Assembly (NCBI GenBank): GCA_029260555.1
Contig: JAJDCZ010000032.1
Coordinates: 1 to 64,000 of the forward strand
Direction of reading: 5' to 3'
Length of the DNA stretch: 64,000 nucleotides
From: Phycisphaerales bacterium
GTDB lineage: Bacteria > Planctomycetota > Phycisphaerae > Phycisphaerales > UBA1924
Both the position numbers and the translations under genes were made by a program. The notes beneath the pieces are model-generated. The model was not told where the DNA came from, made no database searches, and saw nothing but the letters and a program-made list of their open reading frames with translations. Position 1 is the first letter of the stretch. Every line of letters begins with the position of its first letter. This document shows positions 25,473 to 34,437 of the stretch, one piece after another.

Positions 25473-25517
25473 ACAAGATTCTGGACTTGCACACTTTCCC
25501 GGCGCACAATAAAACCA

Positions 25518-26795
25518 ATGGCACGAAAAAGCACGCCAAGGTGCATCTCACACAAAGCGGCTCTGACTGCATGGATACTCATGGGAGCTGTCCCGCTCCC
25601 AGCACTCGGTCAGACTCAACCATCAAGCCCCCCCCCCAGCACCCCTGATCAATCCGAGCCTGAAAATAAAACACCGACGGGCCGGGATGTGCTACTCATG
25701 TTTGCTGATGGCAAACGCGTTGAAGGCGTACTGATTGACCGGACACCCGATCGCGTCGTCATTCGCCTTGCGGGCATCGAAATGGTCTACCCCATGCACC
25801 AGATCGATTCCATACGCTATCTGCCACCGATTCAGGAACGATATCGTCAGCTGCGTGAAATCATCCCTGACAACGATACCCATGGCATCATCAGGCTCAG
25901 CCAGTGGCTCATGGAGCACGCCCTGCTCAATGAAGCCCTGCTGGAAATAAACAATGCCCTCAAAAATGACCCTGATCATCCGCAAGCCAAAAAACAAAAA
26001 CTCCTGATCGAACAGCAGATTCTGCTCCAACAACGAGCAGCATTGCCCCCGAAGGAAAAAACACAACCTGAGCAAACTGCTCGATCACGACAGGGTCAGC
26101 CCGCGGTGCTCAACGACGAGCAAATCAACCTGATGCGTGTCTACGAAGTTGATCTGAACAACCCCCCTCGTTTGTTGATCAAAAGATCCGTCATTGATGA
26201 ACTGATCCAGCGCTACGCCTCCAGCGACCTCATCCCAGACACGCCCGAATCTCAGAAGGCTTTGTATCACGCCAGCCCCACTCAAATCCTGGACCTGATG
26301 TTCCAGCTCCGTGCCCGTGACTTTTACAGCAAGGTCAAAGTGCTGGACCACCCAACTGCGATCAAGCTCTTCAGGGATGATGTGCAAAGCACCTGGCTCA
26401 TCAACGCCTGCGCTACCAACCGATGCCATGGCGGAACCGATGCTGGCAACCTCCAACTTGTCAACCGCAAACGCAACTCCAACGCTGCAACCTACACGAA
26501 TCTGCTGATTCTCGAAAAAACCATCACAAAAGATGGCAAACCTCTCGTCAACTACGACAAGCCTGCAAACTCTCCCCTGCTCCAGGCCGCGGTGGTCGAA
26601 GCACGATCCAGTCGCCCCCATCCCCCAGTCAAAGGTTATCGGCCCATTTTTCGCTCTCAGGACGACATTCGCTTCAGAAAAGCTGTCCGATGGATCAGCT
26701 CAATGTATCAGCCCAGACCCGAATATCCAATCAAATACCAACTTCCCAAGAAGCAGGTGGTGCAAGAAAGCCAGCAATCCCCAGGCCCGCGCTAG
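25518..26795 (+). CDS. Secreted protein with a CX4CH motif, cytochrome-like C-terminus
   Basis: A 425-residue protein with a signal peptide (cleavage near ALGQ, about residue 32) and a Pro/Ser-rich linker. Residues about 55-110 resemble a small beta domain (VLLMFADGKRVEGVLIDRTPDRVVIRLAG), followed by a helical region with a TPR-like pair (LLNEALLEINNALKNDPDHPQA). The C-terminal third contains CATNRCHGG, a CX4CH motif, then SPLLQAAVVEA and a HPPVKGYRPIF segment followed by FRKAVRWI, the order seen in planctomycete cytochrome c-like domains. Standard heme sites are CXXCH, so heme binding is uncertain. A 9-base inverted repeat follows the stop. Confidence 0.7.
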   Translation: MARKSTPRCISHKAALTAWILMGAVPLPALGQTQPSSPPPSTPDQSEPENKTPTGRDVLLMFADGKRVEGVLIDRTPDRVVIRLAGIEMVYPMHQIDSIRYLPPIQERYRQLREIIPDNDTHGIIRLSQWLMEHALLNEALLEINNALKNDPDHPQAKKQKLLIEQQILLQQRAALPPKEKTQPEQTARSRQGQPAVLNDEQINLMRVYEVDLNNPPRLLIKRSVIDELIQRYASSDLIPDTPESQKALYHASPTQILDLMFQLRARDFYSKVKVLDHPTAIKLFRDDVQSTWLINACATNRCHGGTDAGNLQLVNRKRNSNAATYTNLLILEKTITKDGKPLVNYDKPANSPLLQAAVVEARSSRPHPPVKGYRPIFRSQDDIRFRKAVRWISSMYQPRPEYPIKYQLPKKQVVQESQQSPGPR

Positions 26796-26797
26796 GG

Positions 26798-26829
26798 TCA
26801 GGCAAAATAGCCTGGGTTCCTTTGCCTGA
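26798..26829 (+). terminator. Inverted repeat directly after a stop codon, T-less terminator candidate
   Basis: TCAGGCAAA (26798-26806) pairs perfectly with TTTGCCTGA (26821-26829) around a 14-base loop, two bases after the stop of the CX4CH protein. No T-run follows, so termination would depend on Rho or on the stem alone. Confidence 0.45.
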
Positions 26830-27033
26830 TTGGCCAGCAGCGAAGCCTTGAAGATGGTACAGTCTGACCCCTTCACGCGCACAAGTCTTGCTTGTGGCTG
26901 TGGGTGTGCAACTGTTTGTGCATACTGATCGAATGGTCGATCACCAATGTGTTGTGCCAAAGTGTCGTGTAAGTCTCGTTTCTACCCTGATATTTCCTTT
27001 TATCAGAGTTCATCAAGTCGGAGCCGTGGATCC

Positions 27034-28503
27034 ATGAAGATCACAAACTCACCCCGCCCCCACTCCCAGCTGTCCGGGATGATTCTTCAACGCAGCGGGC
27101 GAAGCACCCTCACCCTTGCCCTGATCGCCACAACCCTGGCATCTTTCCTGTTCATACCCGGGTGTGGTGAAGATGATGCAACTGAACGCGTCATTACCAA
27201 AGCCTCCGCTCAGCTTTCATCGCTGACAGCCGGCTCAGATCGAACCGCATTCACCTCCCCTCAGTTTTCCAGGGAAAAAGTATTTGCCTCGGTCATTTCC
27301 GAGCTGATGCCGATTGCTGGTTCTGATTCCAGCGCCAAGCCTTCACAACAAGCCGTAGCTGCGATCATCATCGCCCACGCTCAAATGGGGCTGGCGGAGA
27401 TTCCTGCTGTGAAAGCTGTGGAGCTTGAACATCAGGCATCCAAGATGGATTCGCTGCTGGCGGAAATGCTCAGAGACTGGCAGAAGCTTGAGTATTCTGC
27501 TGCAGCAACAGCTCAGTATGACCCTTCCAAACAGCTTGCCGAGCTGGATCAACTCGCAGCCATGCGTGCTCAGGAAATCGCTGATACACAAACCAGACGC
27601 GATGAACTCAGCGATCAGATTGCAAAGCTTCAAGCCCATGCAGATCAACTGGCTGAGCAGTCACGCAAGATCCGTCTGACTGGCTCTGATATCCGCAGGC
27701 AGGCTGCCGATGCAGAACCCGCCCAGGCAGCGGCACTGGTTCAACAGGCTCGCGTGCAGATTCGCAAGGCTGATGCCCTGCAGGTGCAATCATCCAAAAC
27801 GCTCGCTCAAATTGCCACCATGACCCCCCAGCTTTCAGCTCTTGAAACCGAAATTACCAAACTGACCAACCAGCGCGAACTGATCTTCAAAGGCAAAGCT
27901 GAAATCAACAAAAAGACCGAGAGTGTTGCCGCCCAGACTGCTGCTGCACGCCAGCAGGCAAGTGAACTGGCTGATCAGATCCACGCCTTGTTCAGTAAGG
28001 CGCAAGAGCTTCGCAACGGCGAACTGGACCGGACAACCCGCGAAGCAATCAAAGGCGGATCGTCGCCTCAGAGCACGGGGTTCCAAGGCGCAGCACGCAT
28101 GGCAGGAAAAGCTGTCAATGAGTCTCGAACCACCGGCAACCTCGCCAAGGCCCAAGCTCAACAAAGCCTTGGCGATGTGCTCTGGACTTCCGCACAAGGG
28201 CATTCTCAGCACGCCAGCATCCTTGAATTGCTCGCCCATGCCCAGGGGCTTGATTCCGGTGATTACGCCAATGCTGCTCAAGAATCTCGCAATGCTCAGG
28301 CCCAGGCTCTTGAAGCTGCCAAATCAGCGTATAACACAGCACAGCGGGGGTACGCTGGTGCAGGAGTACGCGGCGAGGCCGGCCAAAGGCTCAAAGCTGT
28401 TTCAGACGCGCTCAGTGCTGTCTTTGAATCTGATGAATCTGATGAATCTGACGAAACTGAGCAACCAGAAGAACAGGCTGTTCCTTCTGACGAAACCCCC
28501 TGA
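27034..28503 (+). CDS. Coiled-coil lipoprotein of unknown function
   Basis: A 489-residue protein. The N-terminal signal ends in a lipobox (FIPGCGEDD, Cys about residue 46), so it is lipid-anchored. The mature part is almost entirely helical and Ala/Gln/Glu-rich, with long coiled-coil stretches (about 170-330), and has no catalytic motif I recognise. It ends in an acidic tail with three copies of Glu-Ser-Asp encoded by a 9-base tandem repeat. ATG 27034 is preferred over the upstream ATG 26947 because GGAG precedes it and the longer N-terminus is not signal-like. It resembles long periplasmic spacer proteins in shape; the role is unknown. Confidence 0.7.
   Translation: MKITNSPRPHSQLSGMILQRSGRSTLTLALIATTLASFLFIPGCGEDDATERVITKASAQLSSLTAGSDRTAFTSPQFSREKVFASVISELMPIAGSDSSAKPSQQAVAAIIIAHAQMGLAEIPAVKAVELEHQASKMDSLLAEMLRDWQKLEYSAAATAQYDPSKQLAELDQLAAMRAQEIADTQTRRDELSDQIAKLQAHADQLAEQSRKIRLTGSDIRRQAADAEPAQAAALVQQARVQIRKADALQVQSSKTLAQIATMTPQLSALETEITKLTNQRELIFKGKAEINKKTESVAAQTAAARQQASELADQIHALFSKAQELRNGELDRTTREAIKGGSSPQSTGFQGAARMAGKAVNESRTTGNLAKAQAQQSLGDVLWTSAQGHSQHASILELLAHAQGLDSGDYANAAQESRNAQAQALEAAKSAYNTAQRGYAGAGVRGEAGQRLKAVSDALSAVFESDESDESDETEQPEEQAVPSDETP
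28426..28452 (+). repeat. Three-copy 9-base tandem repeat inside a coding region
   Basis: GAATCTGAT occurs twice and GAATCTGAC once in direct succession, coding for Glu-Ser-Asp three times at the C-terminus of the coiled-coil lipoprotein. Copy number could vary between strains. Confidence 0.8.
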
Positions 28504-28530
28504 CCCCCCCACCCCCCACCCCTCCCCCCG
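28504..28530 (+). repeat. C-rich tract immediately after a stop codon
   Basis: Runs of six or seven C separated by single A or T follow the stop codon of the lipoprotein gene. It is similar in style to the G/C tracts at 206, 22434 and 52405 but without the AA-separated core. Confidence 0.6.
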
Positions 28531-28572
28531 GCTTCTATTGCTCCTCGTTGAGCTTTCCTGAACGCGAACACC

Positions 28573-29556
28573 ATGAGTAGGCAGCCCGAATCGAACCCTG
28601 AGTCTCAGCGCACAAACGAGCCAATGCTGCGCACTGTTCAGACGCATTTGAATACGCCTAAAAACCCAGGCATCGCCACCGTTCTCAGCAGCCAGCTCTG
28701 TACCCATGGCAAAACCAGATCCGCTTCATTCGTCAGGCACATCGAACTCGATTTTTCTCAAACAAAGATCGCTGGCGCTTACTGCTCGGGGCAGTCCTTT
28801 GGTGTGATCCCCCCGGGTCTTGATGACAAAGGCAACCCCCACAAGTTTCGACTCTTTTCCATCGCCTCACCCACCCGAGGCGAAGATGGCCAAGGCACCG
28901 TCCTTGCAGCCACCGTCAAACGCGTGATCGATGAACGCTGGCAAGACCAGACCCTCTTCCTGGGCGTGGCTTCAAACTACCTGTGCAATCTCAAACCCCG
29001 CGAACAAATCATGGTCACAGGCCCTTCGGGCAAGCGCTTTGTGCTCCCCGAAGACCCTTCTCTTCACAATTATGTCTTCTTTGCCACGGGTACAGGCATC
29101 GCACCCTTTCGCGCATTCATCCTTGAGCTTTTGTCCCTTGAGATCGAATCAAAGATCGTTTTCGTCATGGGTGCTCCCTTTGCCACGGATCTCCTCTACC
29201 ACGAAGAGTTCCTCAGCCTCAGTGATAAATACGATCAGTTTACTTATCTCACTGCCTTGAGCCGTCAGCCTCAGCTTGATGGCTCAGCCCCTTCATATGT
29301 CCAGAGTTGCCTTGGGACACATGCTGAGCTGCTCGTACCCCTCCTTGAAGACCCCAGGACACTGGTTTATGTCTGTGGCATTGCTGGCATGGAGCTTGGC
29401 ATCTTCAAGGAAATGGCTCACCAGCTATCCCCTGAAACACGAAGCCAGTATGTCAGAGTTGAAAAGGATGTTCTCAAGGACATCCCGAACTGGTCCAGAA
29501 AAATGATCCCCAAGCAAATCAAACCGACGCGAAGAGTCATGCTGGAGGTCTATTGA
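28573..29556 (+). CDS. Ferredoxin-NADP(+) reductase family protein
   Basis: FAD-containing reductase that moves electrons between NADP(H) and ferredoxin or flavodoxin in the cytoplasm. RLFSIAS is the FAD-binding R-x-Y-S type motif, GVASNYLCNLKPREQIMVTGPSGKRF matches the plant-type reductase core, and YVFFATGTGIAPFRAFI is the NADP pyrophosphate loop. The C-terminus ends with an aromatic residue (MLEVY), as in plant-type enzymes. At 327 residues it has an N-terminal extension of about 30 residues, and the true start could be the internal ATG at 28624 (MLRTVQTH). No ferredoxin gene is nearby. Confidence 0.9.
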   Translation: MSRQPESNPESQRTNEPMLRTVQTHLNTPKNPGIATVLSSQLCTHGKTRSASFVRHIELDFSQTKIAGAYCSGQSFGVIPPGLDDKGNPHKFRLFSIASPTRGEDGQGTVLAATVKRVIDERWQDQTLFLGVASNYLCNLKPREQIMVTGPSGKRFVLPEDPSLHNYVFFATGTGIAPFRAFILELLSLEIESKIVFVMGAPFATDLLYHEEFLSLSDKYDQFTYLTALSRQPQLDGSAPSYVQSCLGTHAELLVPLLEDPRTLVYVCGIAGMELGIFKEMAHQLSPETRSQYVRVEKDVLKDIPNWSRKMIPKQIKPTRRVMLEVY

Positions 29557-29574
29557 TCACACTTGGAGCACCCT

Positions 29575-29583
29575 TGCTATGAT
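29575..29583 (+). promoter_or_regulatory. Extended -10 promoter element upstream of a secreted helical-repeat protein
   Basis: TGC followed by TATGAT (29578-29583) matches the extended -10 consensus. A TTGATC lies 19 bases upstream, overlapping the stop codon of the reductase gene, longer than ideal. It would give a leader of about 180 bases for the gene at 29771. Confidence 0.4.
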
Positions 29584-29770
29584 GCACGAACCCTCTGTGA
29601 CGGTTGACCATCACGAAGGCTCCTGCTAGGTTTCCCGGCGTGGCTGAAGACTCGCCCGGATTGATTCGGGTCCTGATCGGGATCGATGAGTAATGAACGA
29701 GCAAAGAACCGGGCTGATTTATGTACAGGAAAGGCCCGATCGTTGCTGGAGACGACCGAAGGTGAGACGA

Positions 29771-30919
29771 ATGAAAGACTCAGCCCGAGTTCTGGCAGCA
29801 TGCATCGCAGGCGTCACCTTGACACTGCTCGTTGCACCGTCAGCACTTGCCCAAATAACTGGCAACCTGCCTGATTCCATCGTGTGTGCAACCTCAGGCC
29901 TGAGCGATGCTGACCAGAATGCCATCGCTGAATATGTCCATCAACTCTCGCTGGGTCTTGACAGCGACGATGCTGCGATTTTTGAAGCAGCCCGTGATCG
30001 CCTGAGTGAACCACTCCGCCGTGCGTGCGTCTCGGTTTCTTTCCGCCTTCGCTATGACATGGCTCTCAGGCCAGTGATCCAGACCATGCTCGACCCAAGC
30101 CGAGGCGAGCGCGTCAACGCCAATGCACTGATCCTGGCTGGTGATCTTGCAACCGTCAATAGCGCTCAGGTCCTTCTGGACCATCTTGATGCCCCAGCGA
30201 CTTCCACTCGCTTTGAAGCCCTTGTTGGCCTCTCGCGAGCCTTTAAAGCGACCCAGCGCCGTGCAAGCGGGATCGATTCCAGACAGTTCTCAACTGCGAT
30301 CAACGCCATCGTTCATCGGATTCGCGTTGAACCCGAGCCTTATGTCATTGATGCTGCGGTTCGCTCGCTCATCACAGCCTCGGCCCTGGACACCAGCGAG
30401 TTTGCTTCAACAGCAAGTCAGGCTCTGGGGCTGCTTTGCGATGCGATCTCCTCACGCCTGCACTCACCCATCAACGAGCAGGATCTCCCCATCCTCAGGC
30501 TCAGCTTCCTTCGTGCCGGGCTGGCAGCCCGCGATGCCCTCATCCGAGGCCAGCATCTGGATCAACCGACCCTCATTCAACTCGCAGGCCTCGGTGGCGA
30601 CCTCCTCTGGTTCGTTCGCCACCAACTCGCCAGCGGTGCCTATCCAACCATTGATCCAGAAGATGATGAAGATGTCAGCAACAAAAAACTGGCCAAACGC
30701 ACCGTACCTCGCCAGATGATCGCTGTTGGCGAAGCTGTCGTCCTCTTCGCCAGCAACAAGCTCGGCTCTGCTGTTGACCCCGTCAACCTGAGCGTAACCT
30801 TTGCCAAAGCAAGCCCCGAAAGCGATCGCACCTTTTCTCAACAGGTGGGCCGCATACTCGGCGTTGGTGGCGTGCTCACCAGGCCCCCCTTCAAGATCGA
30901 TCCCAAAAGATATCAATAA
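29771..30919 (+). CDS. Secreted helical-repeat (HEAT-like) protein of unknown function
   Basis: A 382-residue protein with a signal peptide (MKDSARVLAACIAGVTLTLL, cleavage near SALAQ) and a mature part made of helical pairs resembling HEAT/Armadillo repeats (LILAGDLATVNSAQVLLDHLDAPATSTRFEAL is one unit). Such repeats normally bind other proteins. There is no catalytic motif. I chose ATG 29771 because AGGTGAG lies 5-6 bases upstream and a signal peptide begins here; an upstream ATG at 29693 would add a basic tail. It lies upstream of the oppA gene but has its own promoter-like element. The partner is unknown. Confidence 0.7.
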   Translation: MKDSARVLAACIAGVTLTLLVAPSALAQITGNLPDSIVCATSGLSDADQNAIAEYVHQLSLGLDSDDAAIFEAARDRLSEPLRRACVSVSFRLRYDMALRPVIQTMLDPSRGERVNANALILAGDLATVNSAQVLLDHLDAPATSTRFEALVGLSRAFKATQRRASGIDSRQFSTAINAIVHRIRVEPEPYVIDAAVRSLITASALDTSEFASTASQALGLLCDAISSRLHSPINEQDLPILRLSFLRAGLAARDALIRGQHLDQPTLIQLAGLGGDLLWFVRHQLASGAYPTIDPEDDEDVSNKKLAKRTVPRQMIAVGEAVVLFASNKLGSAVDPVNLSVTFAKASPESDRTFSQQVGRILGVGGVLTRPPFKIDPKRYQ

Positions 30920-30944
30920 GCTTGTCCAGACTGACCCACGCCAG

Positions 30945-30953
30945 TGGTATGCT
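30945..30953 (+). promoter_or_regulatory. Extended -10 element just before oppA
   Basis: TGG followed by TATGCT (30948-30953) lies only 8 bases before the oppA ATG at 30962. A TTGTCC lies 20 bases upstream. Transcription from it would start at or just before the ATG, giving a leaderless message. The same TATGCT after a TGN occurs before aroC. Confidence 0.4.
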
Positions 30954-30961
30954 CTTGGGCA

Positions 30962-32869
30962 ATGGGCAAGCTCTCCATACCTTTAATCCTGTTGATAGTC
31001 ACGATTCTCAGCGTGCTGATGATCGATCAGCCTCAACCCAAAGCTGATTTCACCTTCACCAACAACATCGGTGTCACCACGCTTGATGTCCAGCGCATGA
31101 GCTGGATGCAGGATCTGCGTGTTGCGCGCCTTCTGTTTGAAGGGCTGGTTCATAATGATGTCCTGAGTCGTGAGTTTCGCACGATCCCGGGCGTTGCTGA
31201 ATCATGGGAAGTCTCGCCTGACAACCTTGTCTACACCTTTCACCTGAGAGACAACGCCCGCTGGTCCAATGGAAAATCCGTTACAGCATCTGACTTTGTT
31301 TATTCCTGGCGCCGTGGAATCCTGCCGGACACCGCTGCGGACTATTCCGGCATGTTTTTCAAAATCCAAGGTGCCCGCGCCTTCTTCCAATGGCGCAACC
31401 AGAAACTTGCTTCCTTTGATCCCAAAACAACAACTGCTCAAACGCTCTGGGAGCAGACCGAAAAACAGTTTGCCGACACCGTAAAAATCCAGGCTCTTGA
31501 CGATTTCACACTCAGAGTCGAACTCGAATCTCCCACGCCTTACTTTCTGGACCTGTGCGCTTTTTCGATCTTCAGCCCTGTCTATCCACCGCTTGTAAAA
31601 CAATACGAAACCCTCGACCCAGACACCGGCAGGCTCATCAGCGAGCGAGGCTGGACCAAGCCCCCCGCGGTCATATCTAACGGCCCATTCAAGCTCACCC
31701 TCTGGCGCTTCAAACGCGACATGAGACTTGAAAAAAACCCCCACTACTGGAACAAAGAAACCGTCGCAATCGACTCCATCCATATCCCCACCATCGAAGA
31801 CCCCAACGCTGCGGTACTCGCTTTTGAAACGGGCGCTCTTGACTGGTCCAGCGATGTCATCCCCAGCTATCGCGCCGACATGCTTCAGGCCAAGGAGGCT
31901 TTTTATCAGGAAAATGCTTCGCTCTACGAAAAACTCAAAAACCAAGGGCTCGATCCCATTGAAATTGATCGCCAACTTCCTCAGGACCCCCGCGCTAATA
32001 TCCACGCATTCCCCGCTTTTGGAACCTATTTCTGGAACTTTAACTGTTCACCCAGGCTCGTTGATGGACGCATTAATCCCTTTGCAGACCCGCGCGTCCG
32101 CCGGGCTTTTGCTCTGGCGATTGACAAGCAAACCATCGTCAAGCAAGTGCGCAGGCTTGGTGAACCCATCGCCAGCACACTCATTCCCCCCGGTTCAATC
32201 GGCGGCTACGCCTCGCCCGCGGGGCTGGGCTATGACCCCAGGCTCGCCCGCGAACTCCTCGCCCAGGCTGGCTACAAAGACCCCAGCACCATGATGACCA
32301 TCGAACTGCTTTTCAACAAAGACTCCGGGCATGATCTCATTGGCCAGTCCATCGCACGAAGCTGGCGCGAGAACCTCGGCGTCAGCGTCACCCTCCGCAC
32401 CAAAGAACTCAAAGTCTTCAAAGACGATCTCAAAAAACACAACTTCATGACCTCCCGCGCCGGCTGGTTTGGAGACTATGGCGACCCCACAACCTTTCTT
32501 GAGATCAATCGCTCAACCGATGGCAACAACGATCGCAACTACTCCAACCCGATCTATGACGACCTTCTTGATCAAGCTGATAAAGAACTGGACACGCACA
32601 AGCGCATGGCCATCCTCTCTCAGGCTGAGCAACTCATCATGGAACAAGACCTTCCCATGATCCCCATCTTTCACTATGTCCAGATTAATCTCTTTGATGC
32701 CCACCGCATCACAGGCATCAGCTCCCACCCACGCCAGCAACAAGACCTCTTTCTTGTCGATGTCTTTGGCGATGGCAAGGGCCCGGATCTGCCTCGGGCA
32801 TTGCCTCCTTCTGAACCGATCCTCAATGACCAGCCGGATCTTGCCTTGAGCGAAGAGGGGAGCCAGTAG
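30962..32869 (+). CDS. Oligopeptide ABC transporter substrate-binding protein (OppA/DppA type)
   Basis: A 635-residue family 5 solute-binding protein. The N-terminal membrane or signal segment (MGKLSIPLILLIVTILSVLMI) is followed by TTLDVQRMSWMQDLRVARLLFEGLVHND, the typical opening, and later blocks YTFHLRDNARWSNGKSVTASDFVYSWRR, ISNGPFKLTLWRFKRDMRLEKNPHYWN and RVRRAFALAIDKQTIVK. There is no lipobox Cys, so the hydrophobic segment may remain as an anchor. The family binds peptides or, less often, other ligands in the periplasm. The oppB permease gene starts one base after its stop, but no oppC or ATPase gene follows. ATG 30962 is preferred over 30944, which lies inside the promoter-like sequence. 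Confidence 0.92.
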   Translation: MGKLSIPLILLIVTILSVLMIDQPQPKADFTFTNNIGVTTLDVQRMSWMQDLRVARLLFEGLVHNDVLSREFRTIPGVAESWEVSPDNLVYTFHLRDNARWSNGKSVTASDFVYSWRRGILPDTAADYSGMFFKIQGARAFFQWRNQKLASFDPKTTTAQTLWEQTEKQFADTVKIQALDDFTLRVELESPTPYFLDLCAFSIFSPVYPPLVKQYETLDPDTGRLISERGWTKPPAVISNGPFKLTLWRFKRDMRLEKNPHYWNKETVAIDSIHIPTIEDPNAAVLAFETGALDWSSDVIPSYRADMLQAKEAFYQENASLYEKLKNQGLDPIEIDRQLPQDPRANIHAFPAFGTYFWNFNCSPRLVDGRINPFADPRVRRAFALAIDKQTIVKQVRRLGEPIASTLIPPGSIGGYASPAGLGYDPRLARELLAQAGYKDPSTMMTIELLFNKDSGHDLIGQSIARSWRENLGVSVTLRTKELKVFKDDLKKHNFMTSRAGWFGDYGDPTTFLEINRSTDGNNDRNYSNPIYDDLLDQADKELDTHKRMAILSQAEQLIMEQDLPMIPIFHYVQINLFDAHRITGISSHPRQQQDLFLVDVFGDGKGPDLPRALPPSEPILNDQPDLALSEEGSQ

Positions 32870-33877
32870 ATGGGCCGACTGATCCTCTGGCGGCTCATTC
32901 AGCTGCCCTTCATCCTCCTTGTCATCTATACCATCACGCTCACGCTCGCGTGGAAAATCCCCGGCAATCCTCTCGAAAACCCCGAAGGACGCAGACCCCC
33001 TCCCGAAATCGCCCTGGCAATGCAAGCACAGTACAACCTTGACAGCTTCCCTCGCTTTTATGTCTCATATCTTGATAGCCTGACTGGCATTCGCTGGCTG
33101 CGCGAATCAATCGATGGCACAGCTCGTCAGCAGGCAACCAATGCAGAAGCTCAAGGCCTGGCACTGCCCCCACGCCATGTCATAGACCTGGGCCCCTCCC
33201 TCCAATACAAGGACCAGCGCGTCAACGAAATCATCGCATCCTCACTCCCCGTCTCTGTGCTGCTGGGAGCAACCTCGATACTCATCGCTCTGGTTATTGG
33301 TGTCTTTGCGGGGGTCGTCGGCGCGATCAAGCCCAACTCGCTGATCGATCTTGTCACGCTCACCGTCGCGCTTGTCGGCATCAGCCTGCCCAGCTTTGTC
33401 ATCGGCACCGTCTTGCTGCTGATCTTTTCAGTCACGCTGCGCTGGCTTCCGGTGGCAACCTGGGGCTCACCACGCGACATGCTGCTCCCCGCCATCACGC
33501 TCAGCTTGCCCTTTGCTGCCTACATCGCCCGCCTCATCCGCATGGGCATGATCGAACAGCTCTCAAGCGACTATGTCCGCACCGCCCGCGCCAAGGGCGC
33601 CAGCACAATGCGCGTCCTGCTTGGACATGCTCTGAAAAACGCTTCCCTGCCCGTTTTGAGCTTTCTAGGCCCTGCTACAGCACTTGCTATGACAGGCTCG
33701 TTTGTCGTTGAGCGGGTCTTCAGCGTCCCGGGCATTGGTCAACACTTTGTCAATGCGGTTCAAAACAAGGATCTGTTTTTGATCATGGGCGTAGTACTGG
33801 TCTTTGCGACCATGCTGGTGCTGTTCAACCTTGTGGTTGATGTACTCTACAAGTGGATAGACCCGCGGATCGAATGA
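32870..33877 (+). CDS. Oligopeptide ABC transporter permease (OppB/DppB type)
   Basis: A 335-residue inner-membrane protein with about six hydrophobic segments. The conserved cytoplasmic loop that contacts the ATPase is DYVRTARAKGASTMRVLLGHALKNASLP, the EAA motif of this family. The N-terminus MGRLILWRLIQLPFILLVIYTITLTL is a typical OppB start. The gene directly follows oppA with a purine-rich GGGGAG site inside the end of oppA. OppB normally pairs with OppC to form the channel; no oppC follows here, because the next gene is a convergent RNA-binding protein. An inverted repeat overlaps its stop codon. Confidence 0.93.
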   Translation: MGRLILWRLIQLPFILLVIYTITLTLAWKIPGNPLENPEGRRPPPEIALAMQAQYNLDSFPRFYVSYLDSLTGIRWLRESIDGTARQQATNAEAQGLALPPRHVIDLGPSLQYKDQRVNEIIASSLPVSVLLGATSILIALVIGVFAGVVGAIKPNSLIDLVTLTVALVGISLPSFVIGTVLLLIFSVTLRWLPVATWGSPRDMLLPAITLSLPFAAYIARLIRMGMIEQLSSDYVRTARAKGASTMRVLLGHALKNASLPVLSFLGPATALAMTGSFVVERVFSVPGIGQHFVNAVQNKDLFLIMGVVLVFATMLVLFNLVVDVLYKWIDPRIE

Positions 33878-33886
33878 CCCGCGGGT
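33861..33886. terminator. Inverted repeat overlapping the oppB stop, between convergent genes
   Basis: ACCCGCGG (33861-33868) pairs with CCGCGGGT (33879-33886) around a 10-base loop that includes the oppB stop codon. No T-run follows on either strand, so it is a weak terminator candidate for the converging genes. Confidence 0.35.
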
Positions 33887-33930
33887 TCCACTTGAAACTC
33901 ACATATAAAAAAGATTTCAGAGGGTGCTGA

Positions 33931-34218
33931 TTACCAGCCGCCTCTACGCCCACCGCCGCCACCAGACCGCTCTTCACGAGGCTTGGCTTCGTTGACAACC
34001 AGAGGCCTGCCGTCGCAGTCATGGCCGTTAACCGACTCAATGGCGGATGATGCATCAGAGTCTGAATCCATTTCAACGAACCCAAAGCCTCTGCTTCGTC
34101 CCGTTTCGCGATCCTGAATGATATTGGCTGAAGACACTGACCCATGCTGCTCAAAGAGGTTGCGCAGGTCATCGTTGCTCATGCTGAAAGGCAGATTGCC
34201 GACATACAATTTTTTCAT
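33931..34218 (-). CDS. RRM-domain glycine-rich RNA-binding protein
   Basis: A 95-residue cytoplasmic protein with one RNA recognition motif: RNP2 is LYVGNL (4-9) and RNP1 is RGFGFVEM (43-50). A short Arg/Gly-rich tail (GGGGGRRGGW) follows. It closely matches the bacterial Rbp family common in cyanobacteria and planctomycetes, often involved in cold adaptation or RNA localisation. I chose the ATG at 34218 (MKKLYVGN) because the family begins there; an ATG at 34245 would add nine residues. It stands alone, convergent with oppB. Confidence 0.92.
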   Translation of the reverse strand: MKKLYVGNLPFSMSNDDLRNLFEQHGSVSSANIIQDRETGRSRGFGFVEMDSDSDASSAIESVNGHDCDGRPLVVNEAKPREERSGGGGGRRGGW

Positions 34219-34437
34219 CGTAACTACTATCCGTGCCTGATTCATGCTTTAACAGGAACCAACATCGTCTCAGGCTCTAACGAAAACCGGTTCAGGCGGG
34301 TCATTCCCACTGCAGCAAGTGTAGCCTGCCTGAAACCAAGGGCAATACCCTGCTGAAGAACAAAAACAAGCCTGATCCCGCCATAAAAAGGGCAAGCCCA
34401 GACTCAGTCATACCTGTAAATCTTCAAAAAGGGTCCA

